Shown piece by piece: positions 51,666-64,000 of a DNA stretch of 64,000 bases. Source of the stretch: Galeruca laticollis (Eukaryota; Arthropoda; Insecta; Coleoptera; Chrysomelidae); contig OY998175.1 in NCBI GenBank assembly GCA_963921935.1, positions 286,162,246 to 286,226,245 on the forward strand. The letters run 5' to 3'. The translations under genes and the position numbers were made by a program. The first letter of the stretch is position 1. Each line of letters starts with the position of its first letter. The notes below the pieces were generated by a model, which had not been told where the DNA came from, searched no databases, and saw nothing but the letters and a program-made list of their open reading frames with translations.

Positions 51666-53380
51666 TTGGCCTATCATCCCCTCGAAACATGTTCGATTAG
51701 ATGAAAATTCATCTAAAATCGATGGGTGACTTTGTTAATGTCCTAATTCTATCAATTTTTGAATAACTATGGATATTTGATTTTACCCTCTTCATTCGAT
51801 ACTCCACGTTTGACGCACTCTACTTCCGAATCGCATCATTGTAGAGCACTCCAGATTCTTTGTATCATAGATGGGACCTTTGACGATACTTTCTCAGAAA
51901 ATTGAATGAATACTTCCATTATTTTGGTCTGTACTATTTTTTATTTGAAGGCATGTTTTCTTTTAATTTAAATGCTCTCCTAATATTTGAAACATTTATC
52001 TTATCGAAAAATGGACAACACCAGTCGATTTGTCGTATCGAAGAACCCTTATTCTTATATTTTCAGTATTTTTTGAGAGGAAAAATATTTTTCATCAAAT
52101 ATGTAGCTGGACTGTAGTAAGGAAAATATTGGTCCGTACTATTTTTTATATAAAGGCATGTTTTCTTTTAACTCAAATGCTCTCCTAATATTTGAAACAT
52201 TTATCTTATCGGAAAATGGACACCAGTCGATTTGTCGTATCAAAGAACCCTCATTCTTATAATTTCAGTATTTTTCGAGAGGAAAAATATTTTTCGTCAA
52301 ATATGTAGCTGGACTATAGTAAGGAAAATATTGCATTTTTCGCAATTCTCCAAAAATATATTTTTGGCCTAGCATCCCCTCGAAACATGTTCGATTAGAT
52401 GAAAATTCATCTAAAATCGATGGGTGACTTTGTTAATGCCCTAATTCTATCAATTTTTGAATAACTATGGATATTTGATTTTACCCTCTTCATTCGATAC
52501 TCCACGTTTGACGCACTCTACTTCCGAATCGCATCATTGTAGAGCACTCCCGATTTTTTGTATCATAGATGGGACCTTTGACGATACTTTCTCAGAAAAT
52601 TGAATGAATACTTCCATTATTTTGGTCTGTACTATTTTTTATATGAAGGCATGTTTTCTTTTAACTTAAATGCTCTCCTAATATTTGAAACATTTATCTT
52701 ATCGAAAAATGGACAACACCAGTCGATTTGTCGTATCAAAGAAACCTTATTCTTATAATTTCAGTATTTTTTGAGAGGAAAAATATGTTTCGTCAAATAT
52801 GCATTTTTCGCAATTCTCCAAAAATATATTTTTGGCCTATCATCCCCTCGAAACATGTTCGATTAGATGAAAATTCATCTAAAATCGATGGGTGACTTTG
52901 TTAATGTCCTAATTCTATCAATTTTTGAATAACTATGGATATTTGATTTTACCCTCTTCATTCGGCACTCCACGTTTGACGCACTCTACTTCCGAATCGC
53001 ATCATTGTAGAGCACTCCCGATTTTTTGTATCATAGATGGGACCTTTGACGATACTTTCTCAGAAAATTTAATGATTACTTCCATTATTTTGGTCTGTAC
53101 TATATTTTATATGAAGGCATGTTTTCTTTTAACTTAAATGCTCTCCTAATATTTGAAACATTTATCTTATCGAAAAATGGACAACACCAGTCGATTTGTC
53201 GTATCAAAGAACCCTTATTCTTATAATTTCAGTATTTTTTGAGAGGAAAAATATTTTTCATCAAATATGTAGCTGGACTATAGTAAGGAAAATATTGCAT
53301 TTTTCGCAATTCTCCAAAAATATATTTTTGGCCTATCATCCCCTCGAAACATGTTCGATTAGATGAAAATTCATCTAAAA
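51226..53380 (+). repeat. 2.15-kb satellite tandem unit, copy 1
   Basis: Four full monomers plus one inserted partial monomer, 2155 bp. Marks: TTTTTCAGAAAACTG, GGTCCGTAC with TATAAAGGC, CCAGATTCTTTG, CGTATCGAAG, the partial-monomer junction at 52130/52131, CATTCGGCACTCC, and TTTAATGATTACTTCC with TACTATATTTTATATG. It is followed directly by a second copy. Confidence 0.85.
52131..52332 (+). repeat. Inserted partial monomer, 202 bp
   Basis: After GGAAAATATT the sequence jumps back to GGTCCGTACTATT instead of continuing GCATTTTT, so about 200 bp from the middle of the monomer occur twice in a row. The spacing of neighbouring anchors rises to 698 bp. The junction falls where TATTTTGG and TATTGG resemble each other, consistent with a short-homology event. 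Confidence 0.85.
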
Positions 53381-55524
53381 TCGATGGGTGACTTTGTTAA
53401 TTCCATAATTCTATCAATTTTTGAATAACTATGGATATTTTATTTTACCCTCTTCATTCGATACTCCACGTTTGACGCACTCTACTTCAGAATCGCATCA
53501 TTGTAGAGCACTCCCGATTTTTTGTATCATAGATGGGACCTTTGACGATACTTTTTCAGAAAACTGAATGAATACTTCCATTATTTTGGTCCGTACTATT
53601 TTTTATATAAAGGCATGTTTTCTTTTAACTCAAATGCTCTCCTAATATTTGAAACATTTATCTTATCGAAAAATGGACACCAGTCGATTTGTCGTATCAA
53701 AGAACCCTCATTCTTATAATTTCAGTATTTTTCGAGAGGAAAAATATTTTTCGTCAAATATGTAGCTGGACTATAGTAAGGAAAATATTGCATTTTTCGC
53801 AATTCTCCAAAAATATATTTTTGGCCTATCATCCCCTCGAAACATGTTCGATTAGATGAAAATTCATCTAAAATCGATGGGTGACTTTGTTAATGTCCTA
53901 ATTCTATCAATTTTTGAATAACTATGGATATTTGATTTTACCCTCTTCATTCGATACTCCACGTTTGACGCACTCTACTTCCGAATCGCATCATTGTAGA
54001 GCACTCCAGATTCTTTGTATCATAGATGGGACCTTTGACGATACTTTCTCAGAAAATTGAATGAATACTTCCATTATTTTGGTCTGTACTATTTTTTATT
54101 TGAAGGCATGTTTTCTTTTAATTTAAATGCTCTCCTAATATTTGAAACATTTATCTTATCGAAAAATGGACAACACCAGTCGATTTGTCGTATCGAAGAA
54201 CCCTTATTCTTATATTTTCAGTATTTTTTGAGAGGAAAAATATTTTTCATCAAATATGTAGTAAGGAAAATATTGGTCCGTACTATTTTTTATATAAAGG
54301 CATGTTTTCTTTTAACTCAAATGCTCTCCTAATATTTGAAACATTTATCTTATCGGAAAATGGACACCAGTCGATTTGTCGTATCAAAGAACCCTCATTC
54401 TTATAATTTCAGTATTTTTCGAGAGGAAAAATATTTTTCGTCAAATATGTAGCTGGACTATAGTAAGGAAAATATTGCATTTTTCGCAATTCTCCAAAAA
54501 TATATTTTTGGCCTAGCATCCCCTCGAAACATGTTCGATTAGATGAAAATTCATCTAAAATCGATGGGTGACTTTGTTAATGCCCTAATTCTATCAATTT
54601 TTGAATAACTATGGATATTTGATTTTACCCTCTTCATTCGATACTCCACGTTTGACGCACTCTACTTCCGAATCGCATCATTGTAGAGCACTCCCGATTT
54701 TTTGTATCATAGATGGGACCTTTGACGATACTTTCTCAGAAAATTGAATGAATACTTCCATTATTTTGGTCTGTACTATTTTTTATATGAAGGCATGTTT
54801 TCTTTTAACTTAAATGCTCTCCTAATATTTGAAACATTTATCTTATCGAAAAATGGACAACACCAGTCGATTTGTCGTATCAAAGAAACCTTATTCTTAT
54901 AATTTCAGTATTTTTTGAGAGGAAAAATATGTTTCGTCAAATATGCATTTTTCGCAATTCTCCAAAAATATATTTTTGGCCTATCATCCCCTCGAAACAT
55001 GTTCGATTAGATGAAAATTCATCTAAAATCGATGGGTGACTTTGTTAATGTCCTAATTCTATCAATTTTTGAATAACTATGGATATTTGATTTTACCCTC
55101 TTCATTCGGCACTCCACGTTTGACGCACTCTACTTCCGAATCGCATCATTGTAGAGCACTCCCGATTTTTTGTATCATAGATGGGACCTTTGACGATACT
55201 TTCTCAGAAAATTTAATGATTACTTCCATTATTTTGGTCTGTACTATATTTTATATGAAGGCATGTTTTCTTTTAACTTAAATGCTCTCCTAATATTTGA
55301 AACATTTATCTTATCGAAAAATGGACAACACCAGTCGATTTGTCGTATCAAAGAACCCTTATTCTTATAATTTCAGTATTTTTTGAGAGGAAAAATATTT
55401 TTCATCAAATATGTAGCTGGACTATAGTAAGGAAAATATTGCATTTTTCGCAATTCTCCAAAAATATATTTTTGGCCTATCATCCCCTCGAAACAGGTTC
55501 GATTAGATGAAAATTCATCTAAAA
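53381..55524 (+). repeat. 2.15-kb satellite tandem unit, copy 2
   Basis: Matches copy 1 at 2155 bp, then 2144 bp after an 11-bp deletion next to the partial-monomer junction (ATGTAGTAAGG where copy 1 has ATGTAGCTGGACTGTAGTAAGG). Because the junction is shared, the partial-monomer insertion happened before this duplication and the deletion after it. Confidence 0.85.
54275..54476 (+). repeat. Inserted partial monomer, second copy
   Basis: Same back-jump junction (GGAAAATATT to GGTCCGTAC) as at 52131, offset 2144 bp. Flanking anchors are 687 bp apart. Confidence 0.85.
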
Positions 55525-56024
55525 TCGATGGGTGACTTTGTTAATGTCCTAATTCTATCAATTTTTGAATAACTATGGATATTTGATTTTACCCTCGTCA
55601 TTCGATACTCCACGTTTGACGCACTCTACTTCAGAATCGCATCATTGTAGAGCACTCCCGATTTTTTGTATCATAGATGGGACCTTTGACGATACTTTCT
55701 CAGAAAATTGAATGCATACTTCCATTATTTTGGTCTGTACTATTTTTTATTTGAAGGCTAGTTTTCTTTTAATTTAAATGCTCTCCTAATATTTGTAACA
55801 TTTATCTTATCGAAAAATGGACAACACCAGTCGATTTGTTGTATCAAAGAACCCTTATTCTTATATTTTCATTATTTTTTGAGAGGAAAAATATTTTTCG
55901 TCAAATATGTAGCTGGACTATAGTAAGGAAAATATTGCATTTTTCGCAATTCTCCAAAAATATATTTTTGGCCTATCATCCCCTCGAAACATGTTCGATT
56001 AGATGAAAATTCATCTAAAATCGA
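55525..56024 (+). repeat. Satellite monomer linking the tandem unit to the second 2.4-kb block
   Basis: One monomer of about 500 bp of the CCTCGTCATTC / CTTCAGAATC type with private changes GAAACAGGTTCG (about 55492), GAATGCATAC, GAAGGCTAG and TTTTCATTATT. No other content. Confidence 0.8.
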
Positions 56025-58420
56025 TGGGTGACTTTGTTAATTCCATGATTCTATCAATTTTTGAATAACTATGGATATTCGATTTTACCCTCTTCATTCG
56101 ATACTCCACGTTTGACGCACTCTACTTCAGAATCGCATCATTGTAGAGCACTCCCGATTTTTTGTATCATAGATGGGACCTTTGTCGATATTTTTTCAGA
56201 AAATTGAATGAATTCTTCCATTATTTTGGTCTGTACTATTTTTTATATGAAGGCATGTTTTCTTTTAACTTAAATGCTCTCCTAATATTTGAAACATTTA
56301 TCTTATCGAAAAATGGACAACACCAGTCGATTAGTCGTATCAAAGAACCCTAATTCTTATAATTTCAGTATTTTTTGAGAGGAAAAATATGTTTCGTCAA
56401 ATATGCATTTTTCGCAATTCTCCAAAAATATATTTTTGGCCTATCATCCCCTCGAAACATGTTCGATTAGATGAAAATTCATTTAAAATCGATGGGTGAC
56501 TTTGTTAATGTCCTAATTCTATCAATTTTTGAATAACTATGGATATTTGATTTTACCCTCGTCATTCGATACTCCACGTTTGACGCACTCTACTTCAGAA
56601 TCGCATCATTGTAGAGCACTCCCGATTTTTTGTATCATAGATGGGACCTTTGACGATACTTTCTCAGAAAATTGAATGAATACTTCCATTATTTTGGTCT
56701 GTACTATTTTTTATTTGAAGGCATGTTTTCTTTTAATTTAAATGCTCTCCTAATATTTGAAACATTTATCTTATCGAAAAATGGACAACACCAGTCGATT
56801 TGTCGTATCAAAGAACCCTTATTCTTATATTTTCAGTATTTTTTGAGAGGAAAAATATTTTTCCTCAAATATGTAGCTGGAAGGAAAATAGTAAGGAAAA
56901 TATTGCATTTTTCGCAATTCTCCAAAAATATATTTTTGGCCTAGCATCCCCTCGAAACATGTTCGATTAGATGAAAATTCATCTAAAATCGATGGGTGAC
57001 TTTGTTAATGCCCTAATTCTATCAATTTTTGAATAACTATGGATATTTGATTTTACCCTCTTCATTCGATACTCCACGTTTGACGCACTCTACTTCCAAA
57101 TCGCATCATTGTAGAGCACTCCCGATTTTTTGTATCATAGATGGGACCTTTGACGATACTTTCTCAGAAAATTGAATGAATACTTCCATTATTTTGGTCT
57201 GTACTATTTTTTATATGAAGGCATGTTTTCTTTTAACTTAAATGCTCTCCTAATATTTGAAACATTTATCTTATCGAAAAATGGACAACACCAGTCGATT
57301 TGTCGTATCAAAGAAACCTTATTCTTATAATTTCAGTATTTTTTGAGAGGAAAAATATTTTTCGTCAAATATGTAGCTGGACTATAGTAAGGAAAATATT
57401 GCATTTTTCGCAATTCTCCAAAAATATATTTTTGGCCTATCATCCCCTCGAAACATGTTCGATTAGATGAAAATTCATCTAAAATCGATGGGTGACTTTG
57501 TTAATTCCATAATTCTATCAATTTTTGAATAACTATGGATATTTGATTTTACCCTCTTCATTCGATACTCCACGTTTGACGCACTCTACTTCAGAATCGC
57601 ATCATTGTAGAGCACTCCCGATTTTTTGTATCATAGATGGGACCTTTGACGTTACTTTCTCAGAAAATTGAATGAATACTTCCATTATTTTGGTCTGTAC
57701 TATTTTTTATATGAAGGCATGTTTTCTTTTAACTTAAATGCTCTCCTAATATTTGAAACATTTATCTTATCGAAAAATGGACAACACCAGTCGATTTGTC
57801 GTATCAAAGAAACCTTATTCTTATAATTTCAGTATTTTTTGAGAGGAAAAATATTTTTCGTCAAATATGTAGCTGGACTATAGTAAGGAAAATATTGCAT
57901 TTTTCGCAATTCTCCAAAAATATATTTTTGGCCTATCATCCCCTCGAAACATGTTCGATTAGATGAAAATTCATCTAAAATCGATGGGTGACTTTGTTAA
58001 TTCCATAATTCTATCAATTTTTGAATAACTATGGATATTTGATTTTACCCTCTTCATTCGATACTCCACGTTTGACGCACTCTACTTCAGAATCGCATCA
58101 TTGTAGAGCACTCCCGATTTTTTGTATCATAGATGGGACCTTTGACGATACTTTTTCAGAAAACTGAATGAATACTTCCATTATTTTGGTCCGTACTATT
58201 TTTTATATGAAGGCATGTTTTCTTTTAACTCAAATGCTCTCCTAATATTTGAAACATTTATCTTATCGAAAAATGGACACCAGTCGATTTGTCGTATCAA
58301 AGAACCCTCATTCTTATAATTTCAGTATTTTTCGAGAGGAAAAATATTTTTCGTCAAATATGTAGCTGGACTATAGTAAGGAAAATATTGCATTTTTCGC
58401 AATTCTCCAAAAATATATTT
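56025..58420 (+). repeat. 2.4-kb satellite block, copy 2
   Basis: Anchors 56489, 56989, 57485, 57981 and 58474 each lie exactly 6755 bp after those of copy 1, including the rare TTTGACGTTACTTTC near 57647. Private change: GATTAGTCG near 56330. The match stops where this copy reads GGTCTAGCATC. Confidence 0.85.
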
Positions 58421-61400
58421 TTGGTCTAGCATCCCCTCGAAACATGTTCGATTAGATGAAAATTCATCTAAAATCGATGGGTGACTTTGTTAATGCCCTA
58501 ATTCTATCAATTTTTGAATAACTATGGATATTTGATTTTACCCTCTTCATTCGATACTCCACGTTTGACGCACTCTACTTCCGAATCGCATCATTGTAGA
58601 GCACTCCCGATTTTTTGTATCATAGATGGGACCTTTGACGATACTTTTTCAGAAAACTGAATGAATACTTCCATTATTTTGGTCCGTACTATTTTTTATA
58701 TGAAGGCATGTTTTCTTTTAACTCAAATGCTCTCCTAATATTTGAAACATTTATCTTATCGAAAAATGGACACCAGTCGATTTGTCGTATCAAAGAACCC
58801 TCATTCTTATAATTTCAGTATTTTTCGAGAGGAAAAATATTTTTCGTCAAATATGTAGCTGGACTATAGTAAGGAAAATATTGCATTTTTCGCAATTCTC
58901 CAAAAATATATTTTTGGCCTATCATCCCCTCGAAACATGTTCGATTAGATGAAAATTCATCTAAAATTGATGGGTGACTTTGTTAATTCCATAATTCTAT
59001 CAATTTTTGAATAACTATGGATATTTGATTTTACCCTCTTCATTCGATACTCCACGTTTGACGCACTCTACTTCCGAATCGCATCATTGTAGAGCACTCC
59101 CGATTTTTTGTATCATAGATGGGACCTTTGACGATACTTTTTCAGAAAATTGAATGAATACTTCCATTATTTTGGTCTGTACTATTATTCATATGAAGGC
59201 ATGTTTTCTTTTAACTTAAATGCTCTCCTAATATTTGAAACATTTATCTTATCGAAAAATGGACAACACCAGTCGATTTGTCGTATCAAAGAAACCTTAT
59301 TCTTATAATTTCAGTATTTTTTGAGAGGAAAAATATGTTTCGTCAAATATGCATTTTTCGCAATTCTCAAAAAATATATTTTTGGCCTATCATCCCCTCG
59401 AAACATGTTCGATTAGATGAAAATTCATCTAAAATCGATGGGTGACTTTGTTAATGTCCTAATTCTATCAATTTTTGGATAACTATGGATATTTGATTTT
59501 ACCCTCTTCATTCGATACTCCACGTTTGACGCACTCTACTTCCGAATCGTATCATTGTAGAGTACTCCCGATTCTTTGTATCATAGATGGGACCTTTGAC
59601 GATACTTCCTCAGAAAATTTAATGATTACTTCCATTATTTTGGTCTGTACTATATTTTATATGAAGGCATGTTTTCTTTTAACTTAAATGCTCTCCTAAT
59701 ATTTGAAACATTTATCTTATCGAAAAATGGACAACACCAGTCGATTTGTCGTATCAAAGAACCCTTATTCTTATAATTTCAGTATTTTTTGAGAGGAAAA
59801 ATATTTTTCATCAAATATGTAGCTGGACTATAGTAAGGAAAATATTGCATTTTTCGCAATTCTCCAAAAATATATTTTTGGCCTATCATCCCCTCGAAAC
59901 ATGTTCGATTAGATGAAAGTTCATCTAAAATCGATGGGTGACTTTGTTAATGTCCTAATTCTATCAATTTTTGAATAACTATGGATATTTGATTTTCCCC
60001 TCGTCATTCGATACTCCACGTTTGACGCACTCTACTTCAGAATCGCATCATTGTAGAGCACTCCCGATTTTTTGTATCATAGATGGGACCTTTGACGATA
60101 CTTTCTCAGAAAATTGAATGAATACTTCCATTATTTTGGTCTGTACTATTTTTTATTTGAAGGCATGTTTTCTTTTAATTTGAATGCTTTCCTAATATTT
60201 GAAACATTTATCTTATCGAAAAATGGACAACACCAGTCGATTTGTCGTATCAAAGAACCCTTATTCTTATATTTTCAGTATTTTTTGAGAGGAAAAATAT
60301 TTTTCGTCAAATATGTAGCTGGACTATAGTAAGGAAAATATTGCATTTTTCGCAATTGTCCAAAAATATATTTTTGGCCTATCATCCCCTCGAAACATGT
60401 TCGATTTGATGAAGATTCATCTAAAATCGATGGGTGACTTTGTTAATGTCCTAATTCTATCAATTTTTGAATAACTATGGATATTTGATTTTACCCTCTT
60501 CATTCGATACTCCACGTTTGACGCACTCTACTGCCGAATCGCATCATTGTAGAGCACTCCCGATTTTTTGTATCATAGATGGGACCTTTGACGATACTTT
60601 TTCAGAAAATTGAATGAATACTTCCATTATTTTGGTCTGTACTATTTTTCATATGAAGGCATGTTTTCTTTTAACTTAAATGCTCTCCTAATATTTGAAA
60701 CATTTATCTTATCGAAAAATGGACAACACCAGTCGATTTGTCGTATCAAAGAAACCTTATTCTTATAATTTCAGTATTTTTTGAGAGGAAAAATATGTTT
60801 CGTCAAATATGCATTTTTCGCAATTCTCCAAAAATATATTTTTGGCCTATCATCCCCTCGAAACATGTTCGATTAGATGAAAATTCATCTTAAATCGATG
60901 GGTGACTTTGTTAATGTCCTAATTCTATCAATTTTTGAATAACTATGGATATTTGATTTTACCCTCTTCATTCGATACTCCACGTTTGACGCACTCTACT
61001 TCCGAATCGCATCATTGTAGAGCACTCCCGATTTTTTGTATCATAGATGGGACCTTTGACGATACTTTCTCAGAAAACTTAATGATTACTTCCATTATTT
61101 TGGTCTGTACTATATTTTATATGAAGGCATGTTTTCTTTTAACTTAAATGCTCTCCTAATATTTGAAACATTTATCTTATCGAAAAATGGACAACACCAG
61201 TCGATTTGTCGTATCAAAGAACCCTTATTCTTATAATTTCAGTATTTTTTGAGAGGAAAAATATTTTTCATCAAATATGTAGCTGGACTATAGTAAGGAA
61301 AATATTGCATTTTTCGCAATTCTCCAAAAATATATTTTTGGCCTATCATCCCCTCGAAACATGTTCGATTAGATGAAAATTCATTTAAAATCGATGGGTG

Positions 61401-64000
61401 ACTTTGTTATTGTCCTAATTCTATCAATTTTTGAATAACTATGGATATTTGATTTTACCCTCTTCATTCGATACTCCACGTTTGACGCACTCTACTTCCG
61501 AATCGCATCATTGTAGAGCACTCCCGATTTTTTGTATCATAGATGGGACCTTTGACGATACTTTCTCAGAAAATTTAATGATTACTTCCATTATTTTGGT
61601 CTGTACTATATTTTATATGAAGGCATGTTTTCTTTTAACTTAAATGCTCTCCTAATATTTGAAACATTTATCTTATCGAAAAATGGACAACACCAGTCGA
61701 TTTGTCGTATCAAGGAACCCTTATTCTTATAATTTCAGTATTTTTTGAGAGGAAAAATATTTTTCATCAAATATGTAGCTGGACTATAGTAAGGAATATA
61801 TTGCATTTTTCGCAATTCTCCAAAAATATATTTTTGGCCTATCATCCCCTCGAAACATGTTCGATTAGATGAAAATTCATCTAAAATCGATGGGTGACTT
61901 TGTTAATGTCCTAATTCTATCAATTTTTGAATAACTATGGATATTTGATTTTACCCTCTTCATTCGATACTCCACGTTTGACGCACTCTACTTCCGAATC
62001 GCATCATTGTAGAGCACTCCAGATTCTTTGTATCATAGATGGGACCTTTGACGATACTTTCTCAGAAAATTGAATGAATACTTCCATTATTTTGGTCTGT
62101 ACTATTTTTTATTTGAAGGCATGTTTTCTTTTAATTTAAATGCTCTCCTAATATTTGAAACATTTATCTTATCGAAAAATGGACAACACCAGTCGATTTG
62201 TCGTATCGAAGAACCCTTATTCTTATATTTTCAGTATTTTTTGAGAGGAAAAATATTTTTCGTCAAATATGTAGCTGGACTATAGTAAGGAAAATATTGC
62301 ATTTTTCGCAATTCTCCAAAAATATATTTTTGGCCTAGCATCTCCTCGAAACATGTTCGATTAGATGAAAATTCATCTAAAATCGATGGGTGACTTTGTT
62401 AATGCCCTAATCCTATCAATTTTTGAATAACTATGGATATTTGATTTTACCCTCTTCATTCGATACTCCACGTTTGACGCACTCTACTTCCGAATCGCAT
62501 CATTGTAGAGCACTCCCGATTTTTTGTATCATAGATGGGACCTTTGACGATACTTTCTCAGAAAATTGAATGAATACTTCCATTATTTTGGTCTGTACTA
62601 TTTTTTATATGAAGGCATGTTTTCTTTTAACTTAAATGCTCTCCTAATATTTGAAACATTTATCTTATCGAAAAATGGACAACACCAGTCGATTTGTCGT
62701 ATCAAAGAAACCTTATTCTTATAATTTCAGTATTTTTTGAGAGGAAAAATATTTTTTGTCAAATATGTAGCTGGACTATAGTAAGGAAAATATTGCATTT
62801 TTCGCAATTCTCCAAAAATATATTTTTGGCCTATCATCCCCTCGAAACATGTTCGATTAGATGAAAATTCATCTAAAATCGATGGGTGACTTTGTTAATG
62901 CCCTAATTCTATCAATTTTTGAATAACTATGGATATTTGATTTTACCCTCTTCATTCGATACTCCACGTTTGACGCACTCTACTTCCGAATCGCATCATT
63001 GTAGAGCACTCCCGATTTTTTGTATCATAGATGGGACCTTTGACGATACTTTTTCAGAAAATTGAATGAATACTTCCATTATTTTGGTCTGTACTATTTT
63101 TCATATGAAGGCATGTTTTCTTTTAACTTAAATGCTCTCCTAATATTTGAAACATTTATCTTATCGAAAAGTGGACAACACCAGTCGATTTGTCGTATCA
63201 AAGAAACCTTATTCTTATAATTTCAGTTTTTTTTGAGAGGAAAAATATGTTTCGTCAAATATGCATTTTTCGCAATTCTCCAAAAATATATTTTTGGCCT
63301 ATCATCCCCTCGAAACATGTTCGATTAGATGAAAATTCATCTGAAATCGATGTGTGACTTTGTTAATGTCCTAATTCTATCAATTTTTGAATAACTATGG
63401 ATATTTGATTTCACCCTCTTCATTCGGCACTCCACGTTTGACGCACTCTACTTCCGAATCGCATCATTGTAGAGCACTCCCGATTTTCTGTATCATAGAT
63501 GGGACCTTTGACGATACTTTCTCAGAAAATTTAATGATTACTTCCATTATTTTGGTCTGTACTATATTTTATATGAAGGCATGTTTTTTTTTAACTTAAA
63601 TTCTCTCCTAATATTTGAAACATTTATCTTATCGAAAAATGGACAACACCAGTCGATTTGTCGTATCAAAGAACCCTTATTCTTATAATTTCAGTATTTT
63701 TTGAGAGGAAAAATATTTTTCATCAAATATGTAGCTGGACTATAGTAAGGAAAATATTGCATTTTTCGCAATTCTCCAAAAATATATTTTTGGCCTATCA
63801 TCCCCTCGAAACATGTTCGATTAGATGAAAATTCATCTAAAATCGATGGGTGACTTTGTTAATGTCCTAATTCTATCAATTTTTGAATAACTATGGATAT
63901 TTGATTTTACCCTCGTCATTCGATACTCCACGTTTGACGCACTCTACTTCAGAATCGCATCATTGTAGAGCACTCCCGATTTTTTGTATCATAGATGGGA
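58421..64000 (+). repeat. Satellite monomers, right end of window
   Basis: About eleven and a half right-zone monomers. Two neighbours anchored at 60895 and 61391 are nearly identical 496-bp copies carrying TTTAATGATTACTTCC (or one-base variant) and TACTATATTTTATATG; related copies sit at 59435 and 63347. CCAGATTCTTTG with CGTATCGAAG near 62.0-62.2 kb links to the 2.15-kb unit. The array continues beyond 64000. No gene visible. Confidence 0.85.
62296..62380 (+). other. Cluster of four dyad-symmetric motifs in a representative monomer
   Basis: Within 85 bp: ATTGC/GCAAT arms with a 7-bp loop (62296-62312); perfect 18-bp palindrome CCAAAAATATATTTTTGG (62316-62333); TCGAA/TTCGA arms around ACATG (62346-62360); and TTAGATGAA/TTCATCTAA arms around AA (62361-62380), the last flanked by TCGA on the left and, two bases further out, TCGA on the right. 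The cluster occurs at the same place in nearly all monomers. Such dyads could form hairpins or cruciforms or bind dimeric proteins; function is inference only. Confidence 0.75.

Larger units (their letters stand above)
4943..64000 (+). repeat. Satellite array, about 492-bp monomer, 120 anchored copies, head-to-tail
   Basis: The anchor TCGATGGGTGA (or close variant) recurs in the same orientation 120 times from 5281 to 63843, giving a mean spacing of about 492 bp. Typical spacings cluster at 468, 484, 493, 496 and 500 bp, mainly according to which version of one internal indel segment is present. All copies are in the same orientation, with no inversion, unrelated spacer, gene or transposon seen inside. 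Divergence between monomers is a few percent by eye. The array runs off the right edge, so its true size is unknown. I do not recognise the monomer as a named satellite. Location at a centromere, pericentromere or sex chromosome is possible but not shown by the sequence. Confidence 0.97.

Noticed and set aside
52925..53137. Repeated 70-codon plus-strand frame starting MNNYGYLILPSS, also at 55069, 60935, 61431 and 63387
   Set aside because: Present only where the start and stop happen to fit the monomer version. It ends inside the start region of the other repeat frame and is a by-product of the satellite.
62383..62880. CENP-B box in the monomer
   Set aside because: I looked for the TTCG...CGGG pattern on both strands of the monomer and found no convincing match.
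4943..64000. CRISPR-like array of regular repeats
   Set aside because: Repeats are about 490 bp, head-to-tail without unique spacers, in animal DNA; this is satellite DNA.

Overview
The window is eukaryotic DNA, most likely from an insect or another arthropod. It has no bacterial gene layout. It holds one BEL/Pao-type LTR retrotransposon, a group found only in animals, and about 59 kb of AT-rich satellite DNA. I cannot name the species from the sequence.

Positions 1-4942 carry the 5' part of a BEL/Pao element on the minus strand. One uninterrupted reading frame starts at 4434 and runs off the left edge after 1478 codons. In order it contains a gag region with a zinc-finger block, an aspartic protease, reverse transcriptase, RNase H, and the start of integrase. 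I read every codon and found no stop or frameshift, so this copy looks young and possibly active. Its 5' LTR and leader lie at 4435-4942. The outer LTR end (TG on the element strand) abuts satellite sequence at 4942/4943. The rest of integrase, the 3' LTR and the other insertion junction lie outside the window.

Positions 4943-64000 are a single head-to-tail satellite array, continuing past the right edge. Using one conserved anchor per monomer I counted 120 monomers from 5281 to 63843, with a mean spacing of about 492 bp. Most spacings are 454-500 bp; two are near 690 bp where part of a monomer is inserted. I found no gene, RNA gene or transposon inside the array. Every monomer carries a cluster of short dyad-symmetric sequences within about 85 bp, including a perfect 18-bp palindrome and a 9+2+9 bp inverted repeat. 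One monomer shows paired changes that preserve the second inverted repeat.

The array is not uniform. Diagnostic variants mark multi-monomer blocks repeated at fixed distances: a roughly 1.06-kb block present four times between 8.6 and 18.9 kb; a 3.3-kb block copied at a distance of 6.40 kb (24-27 and 30-33.7 kb); a seven-monomer unit of 3418 bp in tandem (37.6-44.4 kb); a 1.66-kb block copied at 3893 bp; a 2.15-kb tandem unit (51.2-55.5 kb); and a 2.4-kb block copied at 6755 bp. A different variant set dominates right of about 36 kb than left of about 34 kb. This is the pattern expected from unequal crossing-over and gene conversion in pericentromeric, centromeric or other heterochromatic satellite. 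No protein system is encoded in the array; the many short open frames there are by-products of the repeat.
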